Source: Nitrososphaeraceae archaeon | GTDB taxonomy: Archaea > Thermoproteota > Nitrososphaeria > Nitrososphaerales > Nitrososphaeraceae | Assembly: GCA_031316115.1 (NCBI GenBank) | Contig: JALDRC010000004.1 | Location: forward strand, 1-64,000 | Length of the DNA: 64,000 nt | Reading direction: 5' to 3' | Program-made: the position numbers and the translations under genes | Shown here: piece after piece, positions 40,168 through 50,891 of the stretch | Layout of the letters: every line of letters starts with the position of its first letter | Position numbering within the stretch: position 1 is the stretch's first letter | Notes under the pieces: model-generated | The model's database searches: none | Told to the model about the DNA's origin: nothing | What the model saw: the letters and a program-made list of their open reading frames with translations, nothing else

Positions 40168-40896
40168 TTGTTTCCTTACTTTATTACCATTATTTTAATT
40201 GCTATTGTCATTATATGTACATTATTTGTATTTTCTATAAATAATATTTCATCAGATAATATTGACTCTGGTATAACACTATTTCAAGAAAACAAAATAA
40301 GTGATAGTAAAATTAAAGATTTAAAAAATGATACAAAACTTGTTACCCTTTATAAAACTAACTTAGTTCCTGAAATTCGAGATTACCATGATATTCTTTC
40401 TACTGAAGTAAGTAAAGTCGATAATAATAAACTCCTGTTCACTATAGAATTAGATGAAGATGCTAACTACAATAAAGATTATGAGACGGTATACATTTGG
40501 TTATTGTTTGATGTCATTACTAGTACGATTTCGGATAATGGTAATAGTATAGATGATGATTTTTCTATGTTAAATAAACAAAATCAAGTATATACATTGA
40601 TTATTCCAAATTTTGGAGTAGATTCAAAGTTTGGAAAAGATGTTGGATGGTATTTGGCAATATTCAATAATACAGATAATTCCTATACTCTACCCTTATC
40701 TAGAATTTCTAATATGCCAACAAATAAAGTTCAAGTTTTTATTGATCCTATATTCATTGGAAATCCTTTAAAGTTTAATTATGTTGTTTCCTCTATGATT
40801 AGAGTCAATAATACTTTCTTAGATAAACCACCAGATTATCTGATAGATACTGTTCCTGATAATTATGAATCATTCTGGAAACAATGGTTTAAATAA
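40168..40896 (+). CDS. membrane-anchored extracytoplasmic protein, unknown
   Basis: 242 residues from TTG 40168. An N-terminal signal anchor (FITIILIAIVIICTLFVFSI) is followed by a domain rich in Asn, Asp and beta-strand (LLFTIELDEDANYNKDYETV, YIWLLFDVI, DVGWYLAIFNN), with no cysteine pattern. It is one of several exported proteins of unknown function in the window. A TATA box directly upstream supports the unusual TTG start. Confidence 0.7.
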   Translation: MFPYFITIILIAIVIICTLFVFSINNISSDNIDSGITLFQENKISDSKIKDLKNDTKLVTLYKTNLVPEIRDYHDILSTEVSKVDNNKLLFTIELDEDANYNKDYETVYIWLLFDVITSTISDNGNSIDDDFSMLNKQNQVYTLIIPNFGVDSKFGKDVGWYLAIFNNTDNSYTLPLSRISNMPTNKVQVFIDPIFIGNPLKFNYVVSSMIRVNNTFLDKPPDYLIDTVPDNYESFWKQWFK

Positions 40897-40941
40897 TAAT
40901 TTTATTAATTCGAAACGTAAACATAATTTAGTTAAAAAAAA

Positions 40942-41656
40942 GGCTGTGTTACCTTAAGACTAATTCACCTCCAATTTTAAACAGAATTAGTCTTCCGATT
41001 CTTGTATTATATAAATAAATAGAGTTTAATCCAATTGTATACATGTTGTAGACCTTAATTATTCATACTCTTTTGGTGGACACGTGAATAGTAATCATCA
41101 AAACCTTCTATCCTATCCTTAAAATACTTCATAACTCTTTCAATCAGACTTTTCTTCAAAGGAGAATATGATCTATATTTTAAATGTAAAAGGATACATG
41201 TTTTTAGATATCCTATACCTCCATCTGTGTAAACAATATGTTTTCCATATTTTTTAATTAATGACCTAAGAATTTTTCGACAAAAAGCATATTTCTTTCC
41301 TCTGAGATATAGATTCCAAGTACTGAAGAGTGAATTGGTTCTATGCAAAAACAGAACCAGAAAGGTAGTTTACCCGTCTGTATAACAGTTTCATCTATGA
41401 TAAAAGCAAATACCCTTTTCTTTTTGCAGATCTGAGAGGAACCAAACAAGTGTATCCTATTACAAACAGAAACATGACTTCTTTTATTATCTCTAAATAG
41501 AATTAATGCTTTATATATGTCACTTAGACCAAGAAAATATAGATAAAGAGAATACATCACAATAAAAGAAGAGGTTTTATTCATTTCAAATAATTTTATT
41601 CATATCATATTTAGAACATTCTTAGCGTTAGCTTTGGCTGCTTATCTTAATAAAGA
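40942..41656 (-). mobile_element. IS6-like element with frameshifted transposase
   Basis: 715 bp with both ends still readable (GGCTGTGTTACCTTAAG on the left; the complement of GTCTTTATTAAGATAAG on the right). This is the best preserved of the dead copies. No convincing 8-bp target duplication remains. Confidence 0.85.
41055..41584 (-). pseudogene. frameshifted IS6-like transposase
   Basis: The first part (41258-41584) runs from YSLYLYFLGLSDIYKALILF through FIIDETVIQTG to a stop. The second part (41055-41348), in another frame, carries KKYGKHIVYTDGG and KKSLIERVMKYFKDRI. One frameshift near 41270-41350 separates the first catalytic Asp from the second Asp and the Glu. Confidence 0.85.
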
Positions 41657-42184
41657 CGATTTATCATAAGATGTGAATTTTCTCTTTCTAATTCATCTTA
41701 TCTTTGTACGTGTACTGTTCCAATAATAAAGGAGAATATAAAAAAATACAATCTTAAATATTGCAACTACTACTAACATAAATACAAATAGTGCACTTGT
41801 TATTGTAATCATCACATTTATTATACCTACTATTTAATAATAAATTAAATTGTATCCAACGAACTAATGATTCAAGTTTTTTTTAACTATAAAGTTTTGA
41901 AAAAAAATCTTTTAAAAATAACTGCAGTAATATAACGATCAAGAAAATCTGTATATTCTCATTATTAAGTGATATCAATAAGTTAATTAGTAGACACAGT
42001 CTAGAAAATCACTTACCTGAAGAAGTTGAATAAAAATTACTTCAGTGTTCAAAATTTAGACCTTATACAAAAACAAATGTAATATGATTCCAAAGAACTC
42101 AATTTCTAGTAGATTATCAATAGATTTTGGAGATAAAGTGTTTACTAATTAAAATAAATAAACTTATTATTTATTTAATACTTA

Positions 42185-42190
42185 TCTAGT
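42185..42190. repeat. flank hexamer of IS481 copy 2 (TCTAGT = ACTAGA reversed)
   Basis: Immediately left of copy 2 on the plus strand. In the element's own orientation this reads ACTAGA, the same as the left flank of copy 1. Confidence 0.8.
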
Positions 42191-43240
42191 TGTTGTACTT
42201 GTATACATAGGTAACAGATTCACTTACCAACATGGGTAACACTTTTTATCTGCTTGATTTTCTTGTTACCATTATAACTATTTAATCTTCCTTTTATAAG
42301 AAACATTTCAGATGGTGTATGACCACCTATACCACCATGTTCTCTTTCTTCATTGTATGCTTTGACAAACATGGAATACATTATTTTTCCATCTTCTACA
42401 TTAGGAATATTTTCTACTGCTAGAAACTCATTCTTTACAATCTTGTTATATGCTTCAATTTTTCCCTGTAATTGTGGATATCTAGCAGGTATGGATTTAT
42501 CTTTTATATTGTTACGTCGTAGAAAACGTCTGAATATCTTGGATGTAAACTGTTTACCATTATCATGCATTACCTTTTCTGGTTTACCATTATCTACTAT
42601 GTAGTCTTCCAGTACATCTATTACATCTACACTCCTTTTTCTCTCAGTCCATTCACTTGCTATCTTTCTTGAACAATCATCTTCACAACTGATAACATAG
42701 TTCTTTTGAGCACAATTCTCTATGTAAAATGGTCCTAAAATGTCCATCTGTACCATTTGATTAGGTTTTTTCATTGCAAATCTTTTGTATTTTCTGTGTC
42801 TGATTTTACATGAAAAGATATTCAAACCATGTCTTTTCAGTATATTGTATATGGTTCTGGTACTTAGTGATACCTCCTTTAGTCTTTTTAATCTGAATTT
42901 TATACGATTGCATCCAAATCTTTTTGTTGTACGTAAATTTAGTATTTCCTGTTCTATCTCTTTTGTTACTTTTCCAGGTTGGATATTATGAGGTTTTGTA
43001 CTTTTATCATGTAAACCTTCTATTCCATACTTTAGGTACCTGTTTTTCCACTTGTAGTATATCTTTCTAGATATCTGATATCTAATACAGATATCAATTA
43101 CAGTATCTCCAGGCCATTCTTTTTCATGAAGTAAATTATATTTTGTTTGTAAATCTATTTCCTATAAACTTCCTAGCAGAGCTAGAGAGTGTTACCCATG
43201 TCAGTAAATGAAATTGTAACCTATGTGTGTAAGTACATCA
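42191..43240 (-). mobile_element. IS481-like element, copy 2
   Basis: 1,050 bp, the reverse complement of copy 1 (28109-29158); all stretches I compared were identical, including terminal repeats and the 201-residue product. The flanks are those expected if the interval between the two copies has been inverted. The 530 bp to its left (41657-42184) shows no supported gene. Confidence 0.92.
42220..42825 (-). CDS. IS481-like transposase (integrase core), copy 2
   Basis: 201 residues, identical to the product at 28524-29129, with the same D28, D88 and E124 catalytic residues and the same upstream open frame lacking any usual start codon. Confidence 0.85.
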   Translation of the reverse strand: MNIFSCKIRHRKYKRFAMKKPNQMVQMDILGPFYIENCAQKNYVISCEDDCSRKIASEWTERKRSVDVIDVLEDYIVDNGKPEKVMHDNGKQFTSKIFRRFLRRNNIKDKSIPARYPQLQGKIEAYNKIVKNEFLAVENIPNVEDGKIMYSMFVKAYNEEREHGGIGGHTPSEMFLIKGRLNSYNGNKKIKQIKSVTHVGK

Positions 43241-43246
43241 ATTAGT
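43241..43246. repeat. flank hexamer of IS481 copy 2 (ATTAGT = ACTAAT reversed)
   Basis: Immediately right of copy 2. In element orientation it reads ACTAAT, the same as the right flank of copy 1. Confidence 0.8.
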
Positions 43247-43274
43247 GACTATCACCATTGATATTTTTGTGATT

Positions 43275-43394
43275 ATGATCTCATTTATTCCCATTGCACC
43301 GATATTTGGATTTGTCGCTATCTCACCAATTTTCTTTGTTAGTATAGGATTTATACTATTAACATATGTAGTCAAAACTGAGATAACAAAATGA
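43275..43394 (+). CDS. 39-residue hydrophobic peptide (possible)
   Basis: ATG 43275, TGA 43392-43394; MISFIPIAPIFGFVAISPIF then FVSIGFILLTYVV and a polar KTEITK end: one or two membrane helices. In the reconstructed pre-insertion sequence (29164 backwards joined to 43247) the frame extends 9 codons upstream to a TTG, so the IS481 insertion may have clipped it. Confidence 0.4.
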   Translation: MISFIPIAPIFGFVAISPIFFVSIGFILLTYVVKTEITK

Positions 43395-43560
43395 CTTTTT
43401 TATAAGTTAATAAAAACTTATGACTTTTAACAACAGATGATATTAGAACAACTTCACCATACAACAGATTAATTATTGTCCTAAAATATAGAATACTTTT
43501 GTTAAAAGCCCAAAAGATTGAAGAAATAATCTATAAACTATATCAATACATTATAATAAA

Positions 43561-43705
43561 TATGAAAAAAGAATTTGAATTGCATCAGATTTTTATTTAC
43601 TTTTTTACTATTATAATTATTTCTAAAATTATAAATCCTGTAATAGAAGATGGTTTATTTCAACATTATTTGGTAAATTGGCTAAAATTCTTAGTTTCTG
43701 ATTAA
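43561..43705 (+). CDS. possible 47-residue membrane peptide
   Basis: From ATG 43561: MKKEFELHQIFIYFFTIIII then a polar tail. The frame is open upstream to TTG 43499. One hydrophobic helix and no motif. Low support. From 43706 to 44328 there is no gene; an unusual G-run (GGTGGGCGGGGGG) occurs at 43874-43886. Confidence 0.3.
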
Positions 43706-44328
43706 GACATCTTTCATGTTGTTACCAGGGATATTGAAATTGGTGAAAATACTTTGAGTCAATCAGAACTCTATGAAAGATACAAATGAAAACTTAAAAA
43801 GCTAACATATTATAAAATTAAAAACCAAATAGTTATTATTACTTGTTACTGTCCATTCACATTTTGAAAATCTGGTGGGCGGGGGGAATTAAGATGAAAT
43901 CAATAGAATATTAATTGATTTTATATTATACTCATTTTTAGAAGCAAATTCTTCTATAAAAATTCATCAAACGATTTAAGTGATATTCATTTTGAAGATT
44001 CTATTATCTCGAACTTACTGAGCATTTCCAATATAAAGAGAGATGAAATATAATACATATGACTCATTTTATTTACTAGTCGACTATAAATTGTGATCTG
44101 TTAACACTGTTTACGGTAATTTAAATAAATTGAAAGGGAATACTTTTTGTAGTTGGCGAAGAATAATATAAACTTAGAAATAGCTAAAAATCTAATTGGG
44201 TTAATCTTCACGTTTTTTGTAAAATATAAGAAGCAATTTGATTTGAAACAATATAACAAGACCAAGTGTATTATCATTTTTAACTTACCAACAATATTGT
44301 TGGATGAACCAAAGGAGATGTTGTATAA

Positions 44329-45507
44329 ATGAGAATCCTTATGGTTTGTACAGAATATCCTCCAATGTTAGGAGGTTTAGGTAGATATACTTACAATCTC
44401 ACAAACCATTTAAAGAACCACAATATAGACATATCAACTGTATCCAACCAAGCAGGAAATGGTACATATACAGGACTTTTCCCTGGCAATATCAATAATT
44501 CAGATGCATTTCTTAGATATTGCAAAACAACAAGATCCCAATATTGTTCATTCAACTGAACATGGATTGTACGGTCTATTTATAGATCCTCTAGTCCCAA
44601 ATAAAATTGCTTCTACAATTGATAAATTAATATTATGTGCAAAATACCAATAGTTACTACTTTTCATTCTTCCTATACTTTCAAACAATGGATGAATTTA
44701 CTTATCCTATCAGGAACAATCAGGGAAAAATGAACAAGTTAGATATTGGTTTACAACTGCTATCAAAATATTGGAAACATCTCATAAACTATAGATCTTT
44801 TCATGATTATAACAACTATATAATGAAAAAGAGTCATACAGGAATAGTTTTTCACACTATATGGCAAATCTAATTCCAGGTTAAAGTGATATATCATGGG
44901 GCAGAACCTTGTATTCAATTAATAGATAAAAAAGAAATAAAAGAAAGTTGGTTTACCAGGAAAATGGAAGGATAAGGTGATTTAAAATGGATTTTTAACA
45001 TCTACAAAAGGATGGGATATTATCAAGAAAATGAATATTCCAGATAACTGAGTATAGTGATGAATCATTCAAAAGGTATATTATAGTAATGAAATAATAA
45101 ATTTAAACAAGATAAAATCTACAAAACAATTAACTTGAATGTTTGTTTACCAGATACAGAATTATCTTTGTTACCATATGCATCTGATGTGTTACTACTT
45201 CCTTACAAAGTAACTTCGTGGGATTCAGTGTCGCGTTTGATGGATTAGCACATGGGTTACCTTTTATTGCTTCTTGGATTTAGATTTCTTCAAAGAATTT
45301 TCTAAAAAAGGTTTGGGGATATGTAAAAGAAATGCAGAGAAATTTGCAAAAGCATTAGTGGAAATAGATCAATATTACGAAAAATTTGCGATTAATGTAG
45401 AGATATTCAAAAATATGCTTAAATGGGATTTTCATATGTTTCAACATATTGAGGTTTATGAAAGGGTTATTGCAGACAAGAAACTACAGCTACCACCAAG
45501 TAACTAA
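44329..45507 (+). pseudogene. decayed glycosyltransferase family 4 gene
   Basis: ATG 44329 with a ribosome binding site (AAAGGAGATG) starts the typical GT4 N-terminus MRILMVCTEYPPMLGGLGRY. After about 60 codons the frame breaks. Later pieces in other frames still match the family: HSTEHGLYGLFI, LPDTELSLLPYASDVLLLPY, VTSWDSVS and the tail LDFFKEFSKKGLGICKRNAE to 45507. At least four lesions. The original would be about 390 residues. It lies just outside the inverted block that holds the intact glycan genes. Confidence 0.8.
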
Positions 45508-45957
45508 GCGACATTATTTGAAATAACAAAATATCCAATAATTTTTCCCCATTTCATAAAACCCTGCTAATCATATAATATGAGGTTTAATTCAATGGAT
45601 AAATACATCAGACCAACAATCTGTATAATCAACAATTGTTATAATTCTAAAGTGTATTTATTCTCTTATTTTTATGATTGTTGTCTATCTCATTTATAGA
45701 ATTATAATAAAACTTGTTTATATTCAGATATCAAACAAATCACATAGATTGGATACACTTATAATACTGCCGTGGGACTTCGTAGGTACTTATATACGAT
45801 TATAGAATGTTCGACCTATATTTATTAACTTAAATTAGTATATCTCTAACCTTCGGAAATTGTTATTTTCAAGAATAAAAAACATCATACAGTATGAATA
45901 ATTTGTAATCTAATTTTACGTTAGTTAGTATATTTGATATCATAAAGATACCCGTTG
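45508..45957. other. intergenic, nothing recognised
   Basis: 450 bp of AT-rich DNA with no supported feature. Confidence 0.45.
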
Positions 45958-46680
45958 TACTTAGGTTACAATTTCATTTACAGACATTGATATCACTTTC
46001 TAGTAATCTGCTAAGAAATTTATACAAAAGAGAATTACAAACAAAATACAATTCAATGCATGAAAAAGAATTGACCTGAGATACAAAAACTGATATCAGT
46101 ACTGGGTAATAGATATCAGAAAAATAATACTAATAGAATAATCTGCTCCTAATGTATTCAACAAATGTCTTCAAGGATATAAGTAAAAAACCTCGTAATA
46201 TACAAGCTGGAAATGTAAGACCTAATCTAATGGTACAGATGTATATATTGCGATCATTTTATCTTGAAAAATATGATCAAAAGAACTATTTTATCAGTTG
46301 TGAAGATGACAGTTCAAGACAGATAGCAAGTGAATGATATGCGACAAAAAGAAAGATGGAGGTTCTAGATGGTATTGAAGACCTCATTGTCGAGAACGGT
46401 AAACATGATAAAAAGAATACGTGATAATGGTAAATAGTTTAGGTCCAAAATATGCAAATCCTTTCTTAAAAAGAACAAAATAAAATACAAACCAATCCTA
46501 AAAAGATATTCACAACTACATGGAAAGATAGAAGCATTTAACAAGATAATAAAGAATGAGATTCTAGCAGTAGAAAATATTTCTAATGTAGATGCGAATA
46601 AGAAAATTAGATATTGATTTTACAACTAAAATGAGAGTACTTGAAACCATATCAGGTAAATTATAGATGGATAATACAAA
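45958..46680 (+). mobile_element. decayed IS481-like element
   Basis: The left end TTAGGTTACAATTTCATTTA matches the inside of the IS481 copies. Frames corresponding to the helix-turn-helix (MHEKE), PNLMVQMYIL, YFISCEDDSSRQIASE and KIEAFNKIIKNEI can be followed. About 215 bp between the N-terminal and core regions are deleted at 46218, and stops are frequent. It includes a 198-bp segment identical to one at 52383-52580. Confidence 0.8.
46021..46218 (+). repeat. 198-bp perfect inverted repeat, arm 1
   Basis: Every base of 46021-46218 equals the reverse complement of 52383-52580 (checked ten bases at a time). Identity stops sharply at both edges, although both sides belong to decayed IS481-like DNA. 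Confidence 0.97.
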
Positions 46681-46699
46681 TCATCTGATAGTGCATTCA

Positions 46700-48622
46700 T
46701 TATCTGGCACGTAATGCATTAATAATAACAGCTACATCCATTAATTCTTGAATTATTGCACCTACAGTAGGAGGAATAAATCCGAAACTTGCTATGAGCA
46801 TGAAAATAAAGCTAGCACCTAAACCAACATAAATACTTTGTTTAGCAATATGTATTGTCCTTTTACTAATATTAAGGGTGTCTACTACCTTGGTAACATC
46901 ATCTACTAATAAGACTATATCTGCTGCTTCAGCTGATATTGCAGTACCATGAGCTCCCATTGCTATTCCAACAGTTGCGACAGCTAATGCTGGAGCATCG
47001 TTGATGCCATCGCCAATCATGATAACATTTTTGTATCTTTTTTTAAGTTTTTTTATTGAATTCAATTTATCTTCTGGTAATAGATTTGCTTCAAAACTGT
47101 TAACTCCTATTTCTTGAGCAATAATTTGAGAATTTTCATAACTATCTCCACTTAATATCATTATCTCTTTTACTCCAATTGATTTGAAATTGTCAATCAT
47201 GGACTTTACACCTGTACGGATTATATCACCAAATACTATGATACCTACAGGTCTGTCATCGATATTTACAAATGCCAACATCTTTCCTTTAAATTGGTTA
47301 TTTTTTTTTAAATTTAGTATATTTTTTAACTCTTGCTTTTCAAATATATTTTCTAAAATACTTTGAGATCCTATTACAATATGTTCTCCATTAAGAAATC
47401 CTTCAACTCCGATGCCAGGTATTTCATGAAAATTATCTGGGATTGTCAATTCTCCATACTTTTCTTGGGCTTTTTTAGTAATTACCTTGGCAGTGGGATG
47501 TGATGATAATTGTTCTACACAACCAGCCTTAAGTAAAATATCATCGGAATTAACAGTATTATAAAGTGAAATTATTGTTTCAATGGTTGGAGAACCAAAA
47601 GTTATTGTACCTGTCTTATCAAATACGATAGATTCTGCTTTTCCTACCTTTTCTAGAGATAAACCACTTTTGATTATTATTCCAAGTTTAGCACATTTAT
47701 TTATTCCTCCTATTATTGCTATTGGGGTTGCGAAAATAAGGGAACACGGTGATGCTACAACCAATACTGACAAAATAGTTTCAACTTTTCCAGTGATAAG
47801 GAAACCAAAAAAACTAATAAAAATTGTAATAGGAGTGAACCAGATTGCATATCTGTCTGCAATACGTTGAATTGGAGCTTTTTCTTCCTGTGCTTTTCTA
47901 ACCATCGTGACTATTTTAGAGTATTGACTTTCTTCACTCAATTTATCAGCTATCATTTCAAAAGCATCTCCAACATTGACAGTGCCACTGAAAAGCAGGT
48001 CACCTGCTTTTTTCGTTTTTGGTATTGGTTCTCCTGTTAATGCTGATTCATCTACTACTGATCTGACTATTGTGGCGTTATTATTACCAATAATAAGATG
48101 TCCATCTATTGGTATCAAGTCACCGGGACGTACGACAAGCACGTCACCAATCTTTATGGAATTAACATCAATTTCTTCTATCATATTATTTTTCTTCCTA
48201 TGCGCTTGTCGTGGTGAATTTGCTAAAAGAGCATCGAGAGATGCTGTGACTTTCCTAAATGCGTAATCTTCTAATGCTTTACCTCCTGATTGCATTATTA
48301 CAATTACTACTCCTGGCAGTGCCTCATTAGATAAAATAGCAGTAATTATTGCAAGCATTGCAATAATATCTGTGGCAAAACGTCTATGAATTATGTCACG
48401 TATAGTCCAAAATATAATTGGTATACCCCCGATAAGCAAGGTTCCAATCCAAATCCAATGCCCAATATGCTCATTATAAAACCAATGAAATAAACTTCCA
48501 AAAATTAAACCTATTATTGCGAAAATTGGAATAGGATATCTTTTTATAAATATAAGAAAAAATTTATTGAATGTTAAATTCAAATCCTTTATATTATCAA
48601 AGGGTTTATTGTTGTAACGCAA
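46700..48622 (-). CDS. heavy-metal translocating P1B-type ATPase
   Basis: 640 residues from TTG 48622. Actuator TGE is in DESALTGEP (191-199), the ion-binding helix has SPC at 291-293, phosphorylation site DKTGT (D335), nucleotide-binding HP at 375-376 and hinge GDGINDAP at 537-544. The last helix carries QELMD (625-629). There is no N-terminal CxxC metal-binding domain. SPC instead of CPC is the signature of the P1B-4 (Co/Fe/Ni) group, but the HEGGT partner motif is absent, so the metal is uncertain. Probably exports a transition metal across the cytoplasmic membrane. Confidence 0.92.
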   Translation of the reverse strand: MRYNNKPFDNIKDLNLTFNKFFLIFIKRYPIPIFAIIGLIFGSLFHWFYNEHIGHWIWIGTLLIGGIPIIFWTIRDIIHRRFATDIIAMLAIITAILSNEALPGVVIVIMQSGGKALEDYAFRKVTASLDALLANSPRQAHRKKNNMIEEIDVNSIKIGDVLVVRPGDLIPIDGHLIIGNNNATIVRSVVDESALTGEPIPKTKKAGDLLFSGTVNVGDAFEMIADKLSEESQYSKIVTMVRKAQEEKAPIQRIADRYAIWFTPITIFISFFGFLITGKVETILSVLVVASPCSLIFATPIAIIGGINKCAKLGIIIKSGLSLEKVGKAESIVFDKTGTITFGSPTIETIISLYNTVNSDDILLKAGCVEQLSSHPTAKVITKKAQEKYGELTIPDNFHEIPGIGVEGFLNGEHIVIGSQSILENIFEKQELKNILNLKKNNQFKGKMLAFVNIDDRPVGIIVFGDIIRTGVKSMIDNFKSIGVKEIMILSGDSYENSQIIAQEIGVNSFEANLLPEDKLNSIKKLKKRYKNVIMIGDGINDAPALAVATVGIAMGAHGTAISAEAADIVLLVDDVTKVVDTLNISKRTIHIAKQSIYVGLGASFIFMLIASFGFIPPTVGAIIQELMDVAVIINALRAR

Positions 48623-49923
48623 ATAGAGATATATTTTTCTATTGAAAGATTTATAATTTCTTCGGCTTTATAGAAAAAATCTAGAAGGGACAAACAAATT
48701 TACCATTCTATAAGTATTATGCTTTATTTATCTTTAGAGCGTTTATAGGCACTAACAATTATCCAAAATAATATGAAAATTATCATTTTATGAAAATTAT
48801 GTGTAGGACATATGAAAATCAATTAGCTATTCTAGATTCCTATTAAATATGATTTTATATATTCTTCAAATAAACTTATTATGATAGACATGATGGTCTC
48901 ATCCTTGTTCCCCATGATGGTATAGTATGCTACTGTAACCATGTTTCATCTTCTTTTTATATACACCATTAGTCTTCCAGACAGGTACCTATTCCTACCT
49001 TGCAAGTATGATGATATATCCATGCTTTTTTTCATGTACCCATACATATGGTTTTGCTATTTATCGTATCATTTTTATGCAACTACAGTTGTTTTTTTTA
49101 TTTTCTATATTTTGTTGCAATGGGTGTAAAATTAACATTATCTTCTTTGGTTAGATAGTGTCTTATCTTTACATGGCAGACAATCTGCACTAGTACATCA
49201 ACACCAAAATATATTTTGACATATTCAGTTCTCAATTTTGGCACGATGGTGTAGCATAGTGAGGCACATATGATTTTGTTTCCAATTTTCTGTAGTATAG
49301 TATAATGTGGTATTTTTGATAATTATAAAAATAAGCTAAGAAAAAAATAATTCATTTTGTAAACAACCTATTACTTTTTTCTTCATACTATATAATTGGC
49401 AACAAGTACAATAGATTGCCAACTATTATAGAATTTATTGCTTTTTCTATGCAGATTCAGTGGTACTATATTGTTTTTTTTAAAAATGCGACAACTGTTC
49501 AAATCCTAGATACTTTGATTGTTTTTATTTATTTTACAATAGGTTACTGTAGAATGTTGTCAAATATGATAGTTTCTTAGTGTATCTATCTTTTCAATAT
49601 TATTATCAATCCATGTGAGAGCATAAAGCTTTTGAAAATTATAACAGGTTATAATGGTAGTTTTTTACTGCTATTGGGAGTAAATAAAATAACGAAAGAG
49701 GTATTATCAAAAAATATGCTCAATTAGGGATACAAATTGGATACTATTTTTAATATTTATGTGTATACTTGATATATAGTTATATAAAAGTAACATTGAC
49801 TTTTCATAAAATGGATATTGTTAACTTAATGTTTATTTTTATCGTTGTGATTCTAAACAAACAAAGATTTTATTTAAAAAAATATGAAATCAAGAGTTCG
49901 GAGAATATCCCATTTTAATTCTT
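48623..49923. other. 1.3-kb intergenic, unassigned debris
   Basis: No supported gene. On the minus strand around 48900-49240 there are coding-like pieces (for example YGYMKKSMDISSYLQGRN and SADCLPCKDKTLSNQRR) broken by stops, suggesting an old element I could not classify. Confidence 0.35.
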
Positions 49924-50067
49924 GTGTTTCTTATATTGTATTCATTTTTAAAAAAGAGATATGAAATATTCAATAATAGATTAAAATCTATTTGTATCGA
50001 TATTATCAATAAATTTGATGATCTGATATTTATTGGGATAATCGATGAGAATTCAAGATTATTAACA

Positions 50068-50075
50068 GAAAAACA
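50068..50075. repeat. 8-bp target duplication, left (GAAAAACA)
   Basis: GAAAAACA directly left of the miniature IS; identical 8 bp at 50372-50379 directly right of it. Confidence 0.9.
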
Positions 50076-50371
50076 TGCGTTGTTGTATAACAAATTACTG
50101 CTAATACATTTAGCTGACTTGTTATAGTCATATTATGTGAGACATTGGAATAATTACAATGAATCTCTAATAAGGAGAGGAGAGATATTACTTGATTTTG
50201 ATATTATTGATAATTGGTATATTGAATTAGAAGAGATTAATGAAGGTAAGGAAGAAAGAAAATTTGTATATCCCGGTTCTTTTATCAAATTATTAAGGTA
50301 CATGAGAGTTACATAATTGTTAATTATATGAGAATAAGAAAGATTGTTTAAGCGAGTTGTACAACAAAGCA
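50076..50371 (+). mobile_element. miniature IS5-like element (internally deleted)
   Basis: 296 bp. The ends (TGCGTTGTTGTATAAC and, inverted, TGCTTTGTTGTACAAC) match those of the 999-bp element at 61914-62912, and the flanks are a perfect 8-bp duplication. Inside, only the transposase N-terminus is readable: LIRRGEILLDFDIIDNWYIE, then KFVYPGSFIKLLRYMRV, followed by a jump straight to the right end. It is non-autonomous and would depend on a related transposase. Confidence 0.85.
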
Positions 50372-50379
50372 GAAAAACA
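50372..50379. repeat. 8-bp target duplication, right (GAAAAACA)
   Basis: Identical to 50068-50075. From 50426 to 50891 there is no supported gene. Confidence 0.9.
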
Positions 50380-50891
50380 TGAAAATAACCCCAATAGTTT
50401 GATCGAATTAATTCTCAGGTTATAAACCATGTGCGATCTATAAAGTTTGAGACTTCTAAACGATAATATCGATTATACGAGAATAATAAGGTCAGGGTAT
50501 ATTAGAATAACAAAGAATAAATTAAAACCTATTTTAATTCCAAGACCAAATTACAAAAAGTATCTGTATCTTTACGGAATCTTAGGGATCTACTGATGAT
50601 TTCCTAGATGTAGTACAAGTTTTCAATACGACTTATCTGTTCAAATAATAATTTAAATTAATACAGCCCAACAAAAATCTGATGAGTGGAATATCGAGAA
50701 AATATTCCATCGTTATCAATTTATTAACTATTGAAATTTCGTATCCAAGTAATAACCACTTACTTTTTATAAGCTTAAAGCAGATCCCAGATTGATTTAT
50801 GTTCAATTTGGACTCTATATCTCTATAGAAATTGATGCTCAATTTATTTTATCATATAGTAAAGTTCCAAAATGTACTTAAGGACATCTGC

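Larger units (their letters stand above)
49924..50425 (+). pseudogene. DUF6659-like gene interrupted by a miniature IS
   Basis: From GTG 49924 the frame encodes SICIDIINKFDDLIFIGIID and ENSRLLTEKH, a pattern seen in small thaumarchaeal DUF6659-type proteins. It is cut at 50076 by a 296-bp IS5-derived insertion. Removing the insertion and one copy of its 8-bp duplication restores an open frame that continues EKHENNPNSLIELILRL to TAA at 50423-50425 (65 codons). The family call is tentative; the interruption is clear. Confidence 0.45.

Noticed and set aside
48941-49129. 62-codon aromatic-rich plus-strand frame
   Set aside because: Appears to be the antisense shadow of a decayed minus-strand element.
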